Shown: positions 1 through 8,464 of the stretch, in pieces | How the letters are laid out: every line of letters starts with the position of its first letter | How positions within the stretch are numbered: the stretch's first letter is position 1 | Source of the DNA: Roseateles_B sp041906185 | GTDB taxonomy: Bacteria; Pseudomonadota; Gammaproteobacteria; Burkholderiales; Burkholderiaceae_C | Assembly: GCA_041906185.1 (NCBI GenBank) | Contig: JAYRJQ010000015.1 | Location: forward strand, 1-64,000 | DNA: 64,000 nt | Direction: 5' to 3' | The notes under the pieces: generated by a model | What the model saw: the letters and a program-made list of their open reading frames with translations, nothing else | Databases searched by the model: none | Told to the model about the DNA's origin: nothing | Program-made: the position numbers and the translations under genes

Positions 1-35
1 TCAGAACGATCCGGACACCGGAGAGCAGAAAAAAT

Positions 36-112
36 CGGGGTGTAGCTTAGCCTGGTAGAGCGCTACGTTCGGGACGTAGAGGCCGGAGGTTCGAATCCTC
101 TCACCCCGACCA
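36..112 (+). tRNA. tRNA-Pro (anticodon CGG)
   Basis: A 77-nt cloverleaf with the 3' CCA encoded. The acceptor stem CGGGGTG (36-42) pairs with CACCCCG (102-108), followed by A and CCA. The anticodon stem CTACG/CGTAG encloses the loop TTCGGGA, giving anticodon CGG, which reads proline codon CCG. The T-arm contains GGTTCGAATCC. CCG is a common proline codon in a high-GC genome, so this tRNA fits the host. A UUCG-loop terminator follows about 100 nt downstream. Confidence 0.97.
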
Positions 113-218
113 GGAATTCAAGTCTTGCCGGATCGCATCCGTGAATGCTGCGATCCGATCAAGCCGAACCGGTGGCCGACAAGGCCCACACAAAGGTTCG
201 ACAGTATCAGATAAGACC

Positions 219-247
219 AACGGCGCCTTCGGGCGCCGTTTTCGTTT
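219..247 (+). terminator. Rho-independent terminator downstream of tRNA-Pro
   Basis: Perfect 9-bp stem AACGGCGCC / GGCGCCGTT closing the stable tetraloop TTCG, followed by TTCGTTT. It lies on the same strand as the tRNA and before pilB, so it probably ends the tRNA transcript. The T tract is interrupted, but a UUCG-capped GC stem is typical. Confidence 0.75.
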
Positions 248-431
248 GGACGCGCAAGACACAACTGGTCGCAAATCTGCGGCCAATGTGGTGTGATTGC
301 AAGGAATTCCCGGGCTTTCCAGTGCCGCAGAGGGTCCAGGCTCGGTTTACAGTGCCAGTTGGGGGTCGCGAACCGCGCGCCGGTGCACGCAGACGCCCCG
401 CTGATATTCGTTGGGAATCACACCGCTCGTC
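248..431. other. Non-coding leader upstream of pilB
   Basis: About 180 bases between the tRNA terminator and pilB. I see no convincing open reading frame or strong sigma-70 promoter. A loose sigma-54-like GG-N10-GC arrangement at 265-281 is noted but not accepted as a promoter. The pilBCD promoter presumably lies here. Confidence 0.4.
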
Positions 432-2156
432 ATGCAAGCCGATTCAACGCTGGTCGACCCATCATCCATGCTGTCCGGGGTGGCGCGCGTGCTCGTGCAT
501 GCCGGCAAGCTGCCCGCCAAGCAGGCCGAGGACCTCGTGCGCCAGTCGCGCGAGAAGAAGATCAGCTTCGTCAATGCGCTGATCGGTGCCAATCTCATCG
601 CCCCCAGCGAGCTGGCGCATACGCTGTCCAGCGCCCTGGCTGTGCCGCTCCTGGATCTGAACGCCCTGGACCCCCAGCGGCTGCCGCACAACATCATCGA
701 CAGCAAGCTCGCGCTGCAGTACCAGGTCATCGCCCTGGGCCGGCGCGGCAACCGCCTCTTCATCGGCGGCGCGGACCCGACCGAACCCGAGGTCGTGGAA
801 CGGATCAAGTTCGCCACGCAGCTGTCACCGGAATGGGTGATCGTCGAGCATGACAAGCTGCAAAAGCTGCTGCAGGGCTCGTCGTCCAACACCACCGAGG
901 CGCTGGAGTCCATCGCCGGCGGCGACTTCGACTTCGACATCGCCGAGGAGGACGCTTCCCCGCAGGAAGAGGCGCCCGAGATGGCGGACGTCGAGGATGC
1001 GCCGGTGGTGCGCTTCCTGCAGAAGATGCTGGTGGACGCCATCAACATGCGGGCGTCGGACCTCCACTTCGAGCCCTACGAGTACCACTACCGTGTCCGT
1101 TTCCGGGTGGATGGCGAGCTGCGCGAGATCACCCAGCCGCCGGTTGCCATCAAGGACAAGCTGTCCTCCCGCATCAAGGTGATCTCCCGCCTGGACATCG
1201 CAGAGCGCCGCGTGCCGCAGGACGGCCGGATGAAGCTCAAGTTCGGCTCCAAGTCCATCGACTTCCGGGTCTCGACGCTGCCGACGCTGTTCGGCGAGAA
1301 GATCGTGATCCGTATCCTGGACCCCTCCTCGGCCAAGCTGGGCATCGACGCCCTCGGCTACGAAAAGCAGGAGAAGGATCGCCTGATGGCCTGCATCCAG
1401 CGGCCCTACGGCATGATCCTCGTGACCGGGCCGACCGGCTCGGGCAAGACCGTGTCGCTGTACACCTGCCTGAACATCCTGAACCAGCCGGGCGTCAATA
1501 TCTCGACCGTCGAGGACCCGGCCGAAATCAACCTGCCGGGCATCAACCAGGTCAACGTGAACGACAAGGCGGGCCTCACCTTCTCGGCCGCGCTGAAGTC
1601 CTTCCTGCGCCAGGATCCGGACGTGATCATGGTGGGCGAGATCCGCGACCTCGAGACCGCCGACATCGCCATCAAGGCCGCCCAGACCGGCCACATGGTG
1701 ATGTCCACGCTGCACACCAATGATGCCCCGACGACGCTGACCCGCCTCATGAACATGGGCGTGGTGCCGTTCAACATCGCGTCCAGCGTGCTGCTGATCA
1801 CCGCGCAGCGTCTGGCTCGCCGGCTGTGCGAGAACTGCAAGGCCCCCGCGGACTACCCCCGCGAGGCGCTGCTGCGCGCCGGCTATCGCGAAGAGGAGCT
1901 GGACGGCTCCTGGCGGCCCTACCGTGCGGTGGGCTGCTCCATGTGCAACAACGGCTACAAGGGGCGCGTCGGCCTGTACCAGGTGATGCCCATCACGGAG
2001 GCCATCCAGCGCATCATCCTTTCGCAGGGCACGGCCATCGACATCGCCGACCAGGCCCGCAAGGACGGCGTGCGCGACCTGCGCCAGTCCGGACTCGTGA
2101 AGGTCCGCGCCGGCGTCACCACCCTGGAGGAAGTCCTGGCGGCTACGAACGAGTAG
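432..2156 (+). CDS. pilB: Type IV pilus assembly ATPase PilB
   Basis: Cytoplasmic hexameric ATPase that powers extension of type IV pili. The 574-residue protein has the N-terminal MshEN/GspE_N region, then the secretion-ATPase core with Walker A GPTGSGKT near residue 333, the Asp box (VEDPAEI), Walker B (PDVIMVGEIRDLETA) and the His box. A tetracysteine zinc site follows: C466xxC469 and C502xxC505. Length and motifs match PilB better than the retraction ATPase PilT, which lacks the long N-terminal domain. The ATG at 432 is preferred over an upstream TTG at 411, although neither has a clear Shine-Dalgarno site. It is followed by pilC and pilD, the classical pilBCD order. Confidence 0.96.
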   Translation: MQADSTLVDPSSMLSGVARVLVHAGKLPAKQAEDLVRQSREKKISFVNALIGANLIAPSELAHTLSSALAVPLLDLNALDPQRLPHNIIDSKLALQYQVIALGRRGNRLFIGGADPTEPEVVERIKFATQLSPEWVIVEHDKLQKLLQGSSSNTTEALESIAGGDFDFDIAEEDASPQEEAPEMADVEDAPVVRFLQKMLVDAINMRASDLHFEPYEYHYRVRFRVDGELREITQPPVAIKDKLSSRIKVISRLDIAERRVPQDGRMKLKFGSKSIDFRVSTLPTLFGEKIVIRILDPSSAKLGIDALGYEKQEKDRLMACIQRPYGMILVTGPTGSGKTVSLYTCLNILNQPGVNISTVEDPAEINLPGINQVNVNDKAGLTFSAALKSFLRQDPDVIMVGEIRDLETADIAIKAAQTGHMVMSTLHTNDAPTTLTRLMNMGVVPFNIASSVLLITAQRLARRLCENCKAPADYPREALLRAGYREEELDGSWRPYRAVGCSMCNNGYKGRVGLYQVMPITEAIQRIILSQGTAIDIADQARKDGVRDLRQSGLVKVRAGVTTLEEVLAATNE

Positions 2157-2239
2157 GCTCCAGTCCCTCGATCAGACAGCAGTACCGCTGCCCGCAGCGG
2201 CGGCAATGACAACAGGGCCTTCGACGCCCGGGAGTGAAT

Positions 2240-3466
2240 ATGGCGACAAGCGCGAGCACCACCACAAAAGGTGTGAACGAGCAGGTCTTCGAATGGGAAG
2301 GCAAGGACCGCAACGGCAAGATCGTGCGCGGCGAGATGCGCGCCGGTGGCGAGGCCATGGTGAGCGCCTCCCTGCGCCGGCAGGGCATCCTGGTGAGCCG
2401 GGTCAAGAAGCGCCGCGCGAGCGGTGGTCGGGCCATCAAGCAGAAGGACATCGCCGTGTTCACCCGGCAGCTGGCCACGATGATGCGTGCCGGCGTGCCG
2501 ATGCTGCAGTCCTTCGACATCGTCGGGCGCGGCGCCACCAACCCGCGCCTCACCAAGCTGCTCAATGACATCCGTCAGGACGTCGAGACCGGCACGAGCC
2601 TCTCCGCTTCCTTCCGCAAGCACCCGCTGTATTTCGACGCGCTCTACTGCAACCTGGTCGAGGCCGGCGAGTCGGGCGGTATCCTGGAACAGCTGCTGGA
2701 CCGCCTGGCGATCTACCAGGAAAAGACGGTGGCCATCAAGCAGAAGATCAAGGGCGCACTGACCTACCCGATCGCCGTGCTCGTCGTGGCGTTCGCCGTG
2801 CTGGCCGTGATCATGATCTTCGTGGTGCCCGCCTTCAAAGACGTGTTCACGTCCTTCGGCGCCGAGCTGCCGGCCCCGACGATGTTCGTGATCGCGCTCT
2901 CCGAGTTCTTCGTCAGCTACTGGTACCTGATCTTCGGCGTGATCGGCGGCGGCACCTACTTCTTCTTCCAGAGCTGGAAACGCTCCGAGAGCATGCAGAG
3001 GACGATGGACCGGCTGCTGCTGAAGGTCCCGGTGTTCGGGGACCTCATGTACAAGTCCGCGATGGCCCGCTGGACCCGCACGCTGGCCACCATGTTCGCG
3101 GCCGGCGTGCCGCTGGTGGAAGCCTTGGACTCGGTGGGCGGCGCGGCCGGCAACATCGTGTTCGCCGAGGCCACGGAGAAGATTCAGCGTGACGTCTCCA
3201 CCGGCACCGCGCTGACGGCCTCCATGCAGTCCACGGGCATCTTCCCCGTGATGGTGCTGCAGATGGCCGGCATCGGTGAAGAGTCGGGTTCGCTCGACCA
3301 CATGCTGGGCAAGGCCGCCGAGTTCTACGAAGAGGAAGTCGATGAGGCGGTGAAATCGCTCTCCAGCCTGATGGAACCCTTCGTGATCGTGATCCTGGGC
3401 ACCCTCATCGGCGGCATCGTCGTGGCCATGTACCTGCCGATCTTCAAGCTGGGTCAGGTGGTCTGA
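2240..3466 (+). CDS. pilC: Type IV pilus inner-membrane platform protein PilC
   Basis: Polytopic inner-membrane protein on which PilB acts to insert pilin subunits into the growing fibre. The 408-residue product contains two T2SSF repeats (roughly residues 70-190 and 270-395). Each starts with the typical FTRQLATMMRAGVPM / WTRTLATMFAAGVPL pattern, and there are hydrophobic segments near residues 175-200 and 225-250 and at the C-terminus. The ATG at 2240 is chosen because GGGAG lies 6 nt upstream; a GTG at 2234 overlaps this site. It lies 83 nt after pilB and 3 nt before pilD, so the three are probably co-transcribed. Confidence 0.96.
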   Translation: MATSASTTTKGVNEQVFEWEGKDRNGKIVRGEMRAGGEAMVSASLRRQGILVSRVKKRRASGGRAIKQKDIAVFTRQLATMMRAGVPMLQSFDIVGRGATNPRLTKLLNDIRQDVETGTSLSASFRKHPLYFDALYCNLVEAGESGGILEQLLDRLAIYQEKTVAIKQKIKGALTYPIAVLVVAFAVLAVIMIFVVPAFKDVFTSFGAELPAPTMFVIALSEFFVSYWYLIFGVIGGGTYFFFQSWKRSESMQRTMDRLLLKVPVFGDLMYKSAMARWTRTLATMFAAGVPLVEALDSVGGAAGNIVFAEATEKIQRDVSTGTALTASMQSTGIFPVMVLQMAGIGEESGSLDHMLGKAAEFYEEEVDEAVKSLSSLMEPFVIVILGTLIGGIVVAMYLPIFKLGQVV

Positions 3467-3469
3467 AGC

Positions 3470-4414
3470 ATGCTTGGACCGATTGCGCCTGAATGGCAGT
3501 ACCTGCTCAGTCCGTGGGCCCTCGGCCTGCTGGGCTTGTGCATCGGCAGTTTCCTGAACGTGGTGGTGCACCGGCTGCCACGCATGATGGAGCGTGAGTG
3601 GACGCAGGACGCCGCGGCGCACCTGGGCGACGCCGCCGTGCTGGAACGCACCACCGGCCTCGCCCCGGACAAGGCCCGCCCGCTCGCGCAGCAGATCGAG
3701 AAGCTCGGCCCGCTGCTGGAGCAGCAGCCACCCCTGACGCTCGTGACGCCACGCTCCCGCTGCCCCTCGTGCGGCCATCAGCTGGCCTGGCACGAGAACC
3801 TGCCACTCGTGGGCTGGCTGCGTCTGCGCGGCCGCTGTGCGGCGTGCAAGGCCCCCATCTCCGCGCGCTATCCGATCCTCGAGGCGTTGACCGGCGCCCT
3901 GTTCGCCGCCGTCGCTTGGCAATTCGGCCCGACGTGGCACGCCCTGCTGTGGTGTGCGTTCACGGCCATGCTGCTGGCCCTGGCGGCCATCGACTGGGAC
4001 ACCACCCTGCTGCCCGACAGCCTCAACCAGCCGCTGCTGTGGGGCGGCCTGTGGGCCGCGCTGCTCGGCTGGACCCTCCCCCTCGACCAGGCGCTGATCG
4101 GCGCCCTGGTGGGCTATCTGAGCCTCTGGTCGGTGTACTGGCTGTTCAAGCTCGTCACCGGCAAGGAAGGCATGGGCTACGGCGACTTCAAGCTGCTGGC
4201 GGCGCTGGGCGCCTGGCTGGGCTGGCAGATGGTGCTGCCCATCGTGCTGGGTGCGTCGGTCATCGGCGCCATCGTCGGCATCGCCATGAAACTCACGAGC
4301 AGCTTGCGCGAGGGCCGCTATGTGCCCTTCGGCCCCTTCCTGGCAGGGGGTGGGCTGGCCGTGCTGCTGATCGGGCCCGCACGCCTGCTGGGCTGGTGGC
4401 TGGGCGGCCATTGA
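3470..4414 (+). CDS. pilD: Prepilin peptidase / N-methyltransferase PilD
   Basis: Bifunctional inner-membrane aspartyl protease that cleaves type III signal peptides of pilins and pseudopilins and methylates the new N-terminus. The 314-residue protein has the cytoplasmic four-cysteine domain (C98xxC101 and C123xxC126) and about eight hydrophobic segments. The two catalytic aspartates lie in AIDWDTTLLPDSL and GMGYGDFK, the GxGD protease motif. The gene starts 3 nt after pilC. It is the only prepilin peptidase visible here, so it is the likely processing enzyme for both PilE/FimT/PilV/W/X and GspG-K encoded in this window. Confidence 0.97.
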   Translation: MLGPIAPEWQYLLSPWALGLLGLCIGSFLNVVVHRLPRMMEREWTQDAAAHLGDAAVLERTTGLAPDKARPLAQQIEKLGPLLEQQPPLTLVTPRSRCPSCGHQLAWHENLPLVGWLRLRGRCAACKAPISARYPILEALTGALFAAVAWQFGPTWHALLWCAFTAMLLALAAIDWDTTLLPDSLNQPLLWGGLWAALLGWTLPLDQALIGALVGYLSLWSVYWLFKLVTGKEGMGYGDFKLLAALGAWLGWQMVLPIVLGASVIGAIVGIAMKLTSSLREGRYVPFGPFLAGGGLAVLLIGPARLLGWWLGGH

Positions 4415-4436
4415 GCCTGCCTCGCCCACTTCCGTC

Positions 4437-5036
4437 ATGCGCATCGGCCTGACAGGCGGGATCGGCAGCGGCAAGAGCACGGTCGCGCGCTGCCTGGTCG
4501 AGCTGGGCGCCGCCCACATCGACACCGACGCCATCTCCCGCGCCCTCACGGCCGCCGGCGGGGCCGCGATGCCGGCGATCGTCGCGGCCTTCGGCGCCGC
4601 GGCGCAGGCCCCCGACGGCGCGCTGGATCGCACCTTCATGCGGGAGCTGGCCTTCCGTGACCCCGAGGCCCGCAGGCGCCTCGAAGGCATCCTGCATCCC
4701 ATGATCGGCGACGAGACCCGCCGGCTCGAAGCGCTGGCGGCCGGTCAACCCTGGATCGTCTTCGATGTGCCCTTGCTGGTGGAGTCCGGACGCTGGCGCC
4801 AGCGCGTGGACCGGGTGCTGGTGGTCGACTGCGATCCCGAGACGCAGGTGCAGCGCGTGATGGCGCGCAACGGCTGGACACGGGGCGCCGTGCAGGCCGT
4901 CCTCGCCCAGCAGGCCACGCGCGCGCAACGCCGGGCCGCCGCGGATGCCGTGATCGTCAACGAGGGCCTGGACCTCGACGCCCTGGCCCGCGAGGTCCGG
5001 CAGGTCGCCACGCACTGGCGCTCCGGGAGCATCTGA
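4437..5036 (+). CDS. coaE: Dephospho-CoA kinase
   Basis: Catalyses the last step of coenzyme A biosynthesis, ATP-dependent 3'-phosphorylation of dephospho-CoA. The 199-residue protein starts MRIGLTGGIGSGKST, a P-loop at residues 7-14. It continues with the DTDAISRALT substrate motif and the FDVPLLVESG motif of the family. It lies 22 nt downstream of pilD in the common betaproteobacterial order pilD-coaE-zapD-yacG. Confidence 0.97.
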   Translation: MRIGLTGGIGSGKSTVARCLVELGAAHIDTDAISRALTAAGGAAMPAIVAAFGAAAQAPDGALDRTFMRELAFRDPEARRRLEGILHPMIGDETRRLEALAAGQPWIVFDVPLLVESGRWRQRVDRVLVVDCDPETQVQRVMARNGWTRGAVQAVLAQQATRAQRRAAADAVIVNEGLDLDALAREVRQVATHWRSGSI

Positions 5037-5213
5037 CGTCACGGGTCGTCGCCCGCGTCGCCGGCGCCCGGGTGGCAGCGGGCTTCCAGGGGAACACCTC
5101 CATTTCGACGAGTCGGCCGTCCAAAGAGCCCTGCCGGCTGTGAAACAATCCGGGGGTCCGCCCGCAGTACCGCCTTGGTCGTGCTGCGCGCCCACCCCGC
5201 CAATTGCCCTGGG

Positions 5214-5978
5214 ATGTCCGCCTTGGTCTTGTACGAGTACCCGTTCAACGAAAGCATCCGAACGATGCTGCGGCTGGAGCACCTGTTCGATCGCCTGGGC
5301 CAGCTGATCGCCCGCGAGACGGCGCTGGACCACCACTTCGCCCTCGTCACGCTCTTCGAGATCATGGACGTGGCGTCGCGAGCCGATCTGAAGTCCGACC
5401 TGCTCAAGGAACTCGAGCGCCACAAGGCCCAGTTCAACAGCTACCGCGGCAATCCCGCCATCTCCGAGGCGGCCCTGGACAACGTCATCCAGCGCATCGA
5501 CACCGCCTACGCCAAGCTCAATGCGCTGTCCGGCAAGGCCGGCCATGCCCTCACGGCCAATGAATGGCTGATGAGCATCCGCAGCCGCATCAGCATCCCC
5601 GGCGGCACCTGCGAGTTCGACCTGCCGGCCTACTACACCTGGCAGCAGTTCCTGCCGGTGCGCCGTCGCAACGACCTGGTGCAGTGGACGCAGTCCCTGA
5701 TGCCGCTGGCCGAGGCCCTGCAGGTGCTCATGGGCCTGCTGCGCGATTCCGGTGCTCCGCACAAGGTGGCGGCGCAGGGCGGCCAGTACCAGCAGAGCCT
5801 GCCGCAGGGCCGCAGCTACCAGCTGCTGCGCATGCGCATCGACCCGAGCCTGGGCCTGATCCCCGAGATCAGCGGCCACCGCCTGATGGTGGCGATCCGC
5901 CTGATGCGCCAGGACGAGGAAGGCCGCCTCAAGCTGGCCCTGCAGGACGCCAGCTTCGAGCTGACGCTGTGCACCTGA
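5214..5978 (+). CDS. zapD: Cell division protein ZapD (Z-ring associated)
   Basis: Cytosolic protein that cross-links FtsZ protofilaments and strengthens the Z ring. The 254-residue product begins LYEYPFNESIRTMLRLEHLF, the recognisable ZapD (formerly DUF1342) N-terminus, and has the conserved GGTCEFDLPAYYTW region in the middle. The ATG at 5214 is preferred because it places the family N-terminus at residue 5; a TTG at 5175 would add 13 residues. About 180 nt separate it from coaE, so it may have its own promoter. It is followed 4 nt later by yacG. Confidence 0.93.
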   Translation: MSALVLYEYPFNESIRTMLRLEHLFDRLGQLIARETALDHHFALVTLFEIMDVASRADLKSDLLKELERHKAQFNSYRGNPAISEAALDNVIQRIDTAYAKLNALSGKAGHALTANEWLMSIRSRISIPGGTCEFDLPAYYTWQQFLPVRRRNDLVQWTQSLMPLAEALQVLMGLLRDSGAPHKVAAQGGQYQQSLPQGRSYQLLRMRIDPSLGLIPEISGHRLMVAIRLMRQDEEGRLKLALQDASFELTLCT

Positions 5979-5982
5979 GACC

Positions 5983-6189
5983 ATGAGCATGTCCAAGAAA
6001 AACGCCCAGGGCGAACGCCTGGTGCCCTGCCCGCACTGCCAGGGCGACGCCGTCTTCGCGCCGAGCAACGCCTCCCGCCCCTTCTGCTCGCAGCGCTGCC
6101 GCGAGATGGACCTCGGCGCCTGGGCCAGCGAGTCCTTCCGGGTCGCCGCCGCACCGCCGACGGACGAGAACGACCCGCTGCCTCACTGA
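5983..6189 (+). CDS. yacG: DNA gyrase inhibitor YacG (zinc protein)
   Basis: Small zinc-binding protein that in E. coli binds GyrB and inhibits gyrase. The 68-residue product has the four zinc cysteines C16xxC19 and C35xxxC39, followed by the REMDLGAWASESFRV segment typical of the family. It overlaps no neighbour and sits 4 nt behind zapD, so the two are likely co-transcribed. It converges with the HAD gene on the other strand; I see no terminator in the 23-nt gap. Confidence 0.93.
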   Translation: MSMSKKNAQGERLVPCPHCQGDAVFAPSNASRPFCSQRCREMDLGAWASESFRVAAAPPTDENDPLPH

Positions 6190-6212
6190 GACGCTGCGGC
6201 CTGGTCGCGCCC

Positions 6213-6842
6213 TCAACGGATGAGACCGCGCTCCCGCAAGGTGGCCGCCGCGGCCTCGGGCGTCGTGAACAGGATCGCCTGCCAGCCGCGCGCCGCGGCC
6301 GCCTCGATGTTGTCCGGGTGATCGTCCAGGAACACGATGTCCCCGGGCGGCACGCCCAGCTGGGCCTCCATCAGCGAGAAGATCTCTGCCCCGGGCTTGG
6401 AATGCTGGACGCGGCTCGAGAAGATCCCGCCCTCGAACCAACGGTCCAGTGGGTACTGGCGCTCGAGGTGATCGGCGTAGATGCCCGGCATGTTCGAGAG
6501 GTAGTGCGTGCGATGCCCCGCCGCCTGTGCCGCCTCGATCAGCGCGACCGTACCGGCGACGGCCTGCAGTTCGTCCGGCACCGCGTCGACCACGGCCCGC
6601 ACGTCCGCCTCGGGCCAGCCGGTGCGGGTGGCGATGCGGCGGATCACTTCCTCGGGCCCGATCAGGCCCTGGTCGAAGGCGCCCCAGTCGCCGGCGTACT
6701 GGGTGAAGAACTCGCGGGCGGCCAGCGCGCCGGCGGCTTCGTCCGGGCAGCGCTGCGGCCACACGCGGGCCAGGAAGCTGGGCGGATGCCAGCGGAACAG
6801 CACGCCCCCGAAGTCGAAGACGACCCGCATCGCGCGCGTCAT
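6213..6842 (-). CDS. HAD-superfamily sugar phosphatase (YihX-like)
   Basis: HAD hydrolase of about 209 residues. Motif I is FDFGGVLFRWHP near the N-terminus, with the first Asp as nucleophile and Gly in place of the usual second Asp. Motif II is SNMP, the motif III Lys is in SKPGAEIF, and motif IV is VFLDDHPDN. The FDFGGVL type resembles YihX/GPH-like phosphatases, some of which release glucose from alpha-glucose-1-phosphate; the substrate here is an inference. The ATG at 6842 overlaps the pgi stop as ATGA, so translation is probably coupled to pgi. A second ATG at 6830 is possible. Confidence 0.8.
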   Translation of the reverse strand: MTRAMRVVFDFGGVLFRWHPPSFLARVWPQRCPDEAAGALAAREFFTQYAGDWGAFDQGLIGPEEVIRRIATRTGWPEADVRAVVDAVPDELQAVAGTVALIEAAQAAGHRTHYLSNMPGIYADHLERQYPLDRWFEGGIFSSRVQHSKPGAEIFSLMEAQLGVPPGDIVFLDDHPDNIEAAAARGWQAILFTTPEAAAATLRERGLIR

Positions 6843-8464
6843 CAGGCGAGCACCCGCTTCAGCAGGCCGGCCGTGGAGCCATCCAGGCCCTCGACATCGC
6901 CGCTGCTCAGGCGCGGCAGCAGGCTGCTGCACAGAGCCTTGCCGAGCTCCACGCCCCATTGGTCGAAGCTGTTGATGCCCCACAGCGCGCCGCTCACGAA
7001 GACGCGGTGCTCGTAGAGCGCGATGAGCGCGCCGAGGCTGCGCGGCGTCAGCTGCTCCAGCAGGAGGGTCGTGCTGGGGCGATTGCCAGGGAAGCTGCGG
7101 TGGCGAGCCACCGTCAGGCGCCCCAGGGAGGCCGAGGCCGTGGGCGCCTTCTCGTGCAGTGCCTCCTCCACGGTCTTGCCCTGCATCAGCGCCTGCGACT
7201 GCGCCAGGCAGTTGGCCAACAGCTTGCGATGCTGGTCCTGCAGCCGCTCGGCGAGGTCACCCTGCACCTGCGAGCCATGGCGCGGCGTCTTCACGGCAAT
7301 GAACTCGACCGGGATGACATCCGTGCCCTGGTGCAGCATCTGGAAATAGGCGTGCTGGCCGTTGGTGCCGGCCTCGCCCCACACCACGGGGCTCGTGCCG
7401 TAAGGCAAGACCTGACCCTCGCGGTCCACGCCCTTGCCGTTGCTCTCCATCTCCAGCTGCTGGAGATAGGCCGGCAGGCGGCGCAGGCCCTGGTGATAGG
7501 GCGCGACACTGCGGCTCGTGAAGCCGTGGAAGTTGCGATACCAGACGTCGAGCAGGCCCAGCAGCACCGGCACATTGCGCGCCAGCGGCGCCTGCGCGAA
7601 GTGCTCGTCCATGGCATGGGCGCCCGCCAGCAGCGCGCGGAAAGCCTCCGCGCCGATGGCGATGGCGATCGGCAGGCCGATCACCGACCACAGCGAATAG
7701 CGGCCACCCACCCAGTCCCAGAAGCCGAAGCTGGTGTGAATGCCGAAGGCCTGCGCGGCCGCGGTGTTGCTGCTGGTGGCGACGAAATGGCGGCCGATGT
7801 CCGTGCCGCCCTGCGCCAGGAACCACGCCTTGGCGGCCTCGGCGTTGGCCAGCGTCTCCTGCGTGGTGAAGGTCTTGGAGGCGATCACGAACAGCGTCCG
7901 CTTCGCGTCCAGGCCCTGCAGCACCGGGGCCAGGTCATGCCCGTCGACATTGGAGACAAAGTGCAGGCGGCGGCGCCCGGCGTCGGTGAAGGCCTGCAGC
8001 GCCTGCACGACCATGGCCGGCCCGAGGTCCGAGCCGCCGATACCGATGTGCACGATGTCGGTGAGGCCCTCGTCGGCCCGCACGCTCTCGGCGAAGGCCA
8101 GCATGCGGTCGAGCGAGGCCTGCACCTCGTCACTGAAGGGCGCGGCACCGGCGGGCGCCCGCAGCGCCGTGTGCAGGACGGCGCGGCCCTCCGTGTGGTT
8201 GATCGGATCGCCCTTGAAGAGCGAAGCGCGTTGCGACTCGAGCCCGCAGTCGCGGGCCAGCTGCAGCAGCAGGGCCAGGGTCGGCGCGTCGATGCGGTTC
8301 TTGGACAGGTCCACGAACAGCTCGGGCGCCTCGAAGGACCAGCGCTCGAAGCGCGTGGCGTCCTCGGCAAAGGCCTGGCGCACGTCGAAGGCGGCGCCGC
8401 TGGCCTGGTACTGTGCTTGCAAGAGAGCCCAGGTCGGGCTTTGGTCGCAACGCGGGTGCTGCAT
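6842..8464 (-). CDS. pgi: Glucose-6-phosphate isomerase
   Basis: Interconverts glucose-6-phosphate and fructose-6-phosphate in the cytosol. The 540-residue protein carries both family signatures, around VGGRYSLWSVIGLP and around LYEHRVFVSGALWGINSFDQWGVELGK. The sugar-phosphate site HIGIGGSDLGP and the MESNGKG region are also present. Its first codon overlaps the stop of tal, and its stop overlaps the following phosphatase, so tal-pgi-HAD form a tightly coupled minus-strand operon. Confidence 0.97.
   Translation of the reverse strand: MQHPRCDQSPTWALLQAQYQASGAAFDVRQAFAEDATRFERWSFEAPELFVDLSKNRIDAPTLALLLQLARDCGLESQRASLFKGDPINHTEGRAVLHTALRAPAGAAPFSDEVQASLDRMLAFAESVRADEGLTDIVHIGIGGSDLGPAMVVQALQAFTDAGRRRLHFVSNVDGHDLAPVLQGLDAKRTLFVIASKTFTTQETLANAEAAKAWFLAQGGTDIGRHFVATSSNTAAAQAFGIHTSFGFWDWVGGRYSLWSVIGLPIAIAIGAEAFRALLAGAHAMDEHFAQAPLARNVPVLLGLLDVWYRNFHGFTSRSVAPYHQGLRRLPAYLQQLEMESNGKGVDREGQVLPYGTSPVVWGEAGTNGQHAYFQMLHQGTDVIPVEFIAVKTPRHGSQVQGDLAERLQDQHRKLLANCLAQSQALMQGKTVEEALHEKAPTASASLGRLTVARHRSFPGNRPSTTLLLEQLTPRSLGALIALYEHRVFVSGALWGINSFDQWGVELGKALCSSLLPRLSSGDVEGLDGSTAGLLKRVLA

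Noticed and set aside
265..281. Sigma-54-like site (GG-N10-GC) upstream of pilB
   Set aside because: The -24 and -12 elements match poorly beyond GG and GC and chance matches are frequent; pilBCD is not usually RpoN dependent.
145..853. Short frames after the tRNA and over the pilB start
   Set aside because: Overlap the terminator hairpin and pilB; composition not protein-like.
1955..4702. 915-codon open frame on the minus strand opposite pilB/pilC/pilD
   Set aside because: Same codon-bias artefact; the opposite strand encodes clear PilB, PilC and PilD.
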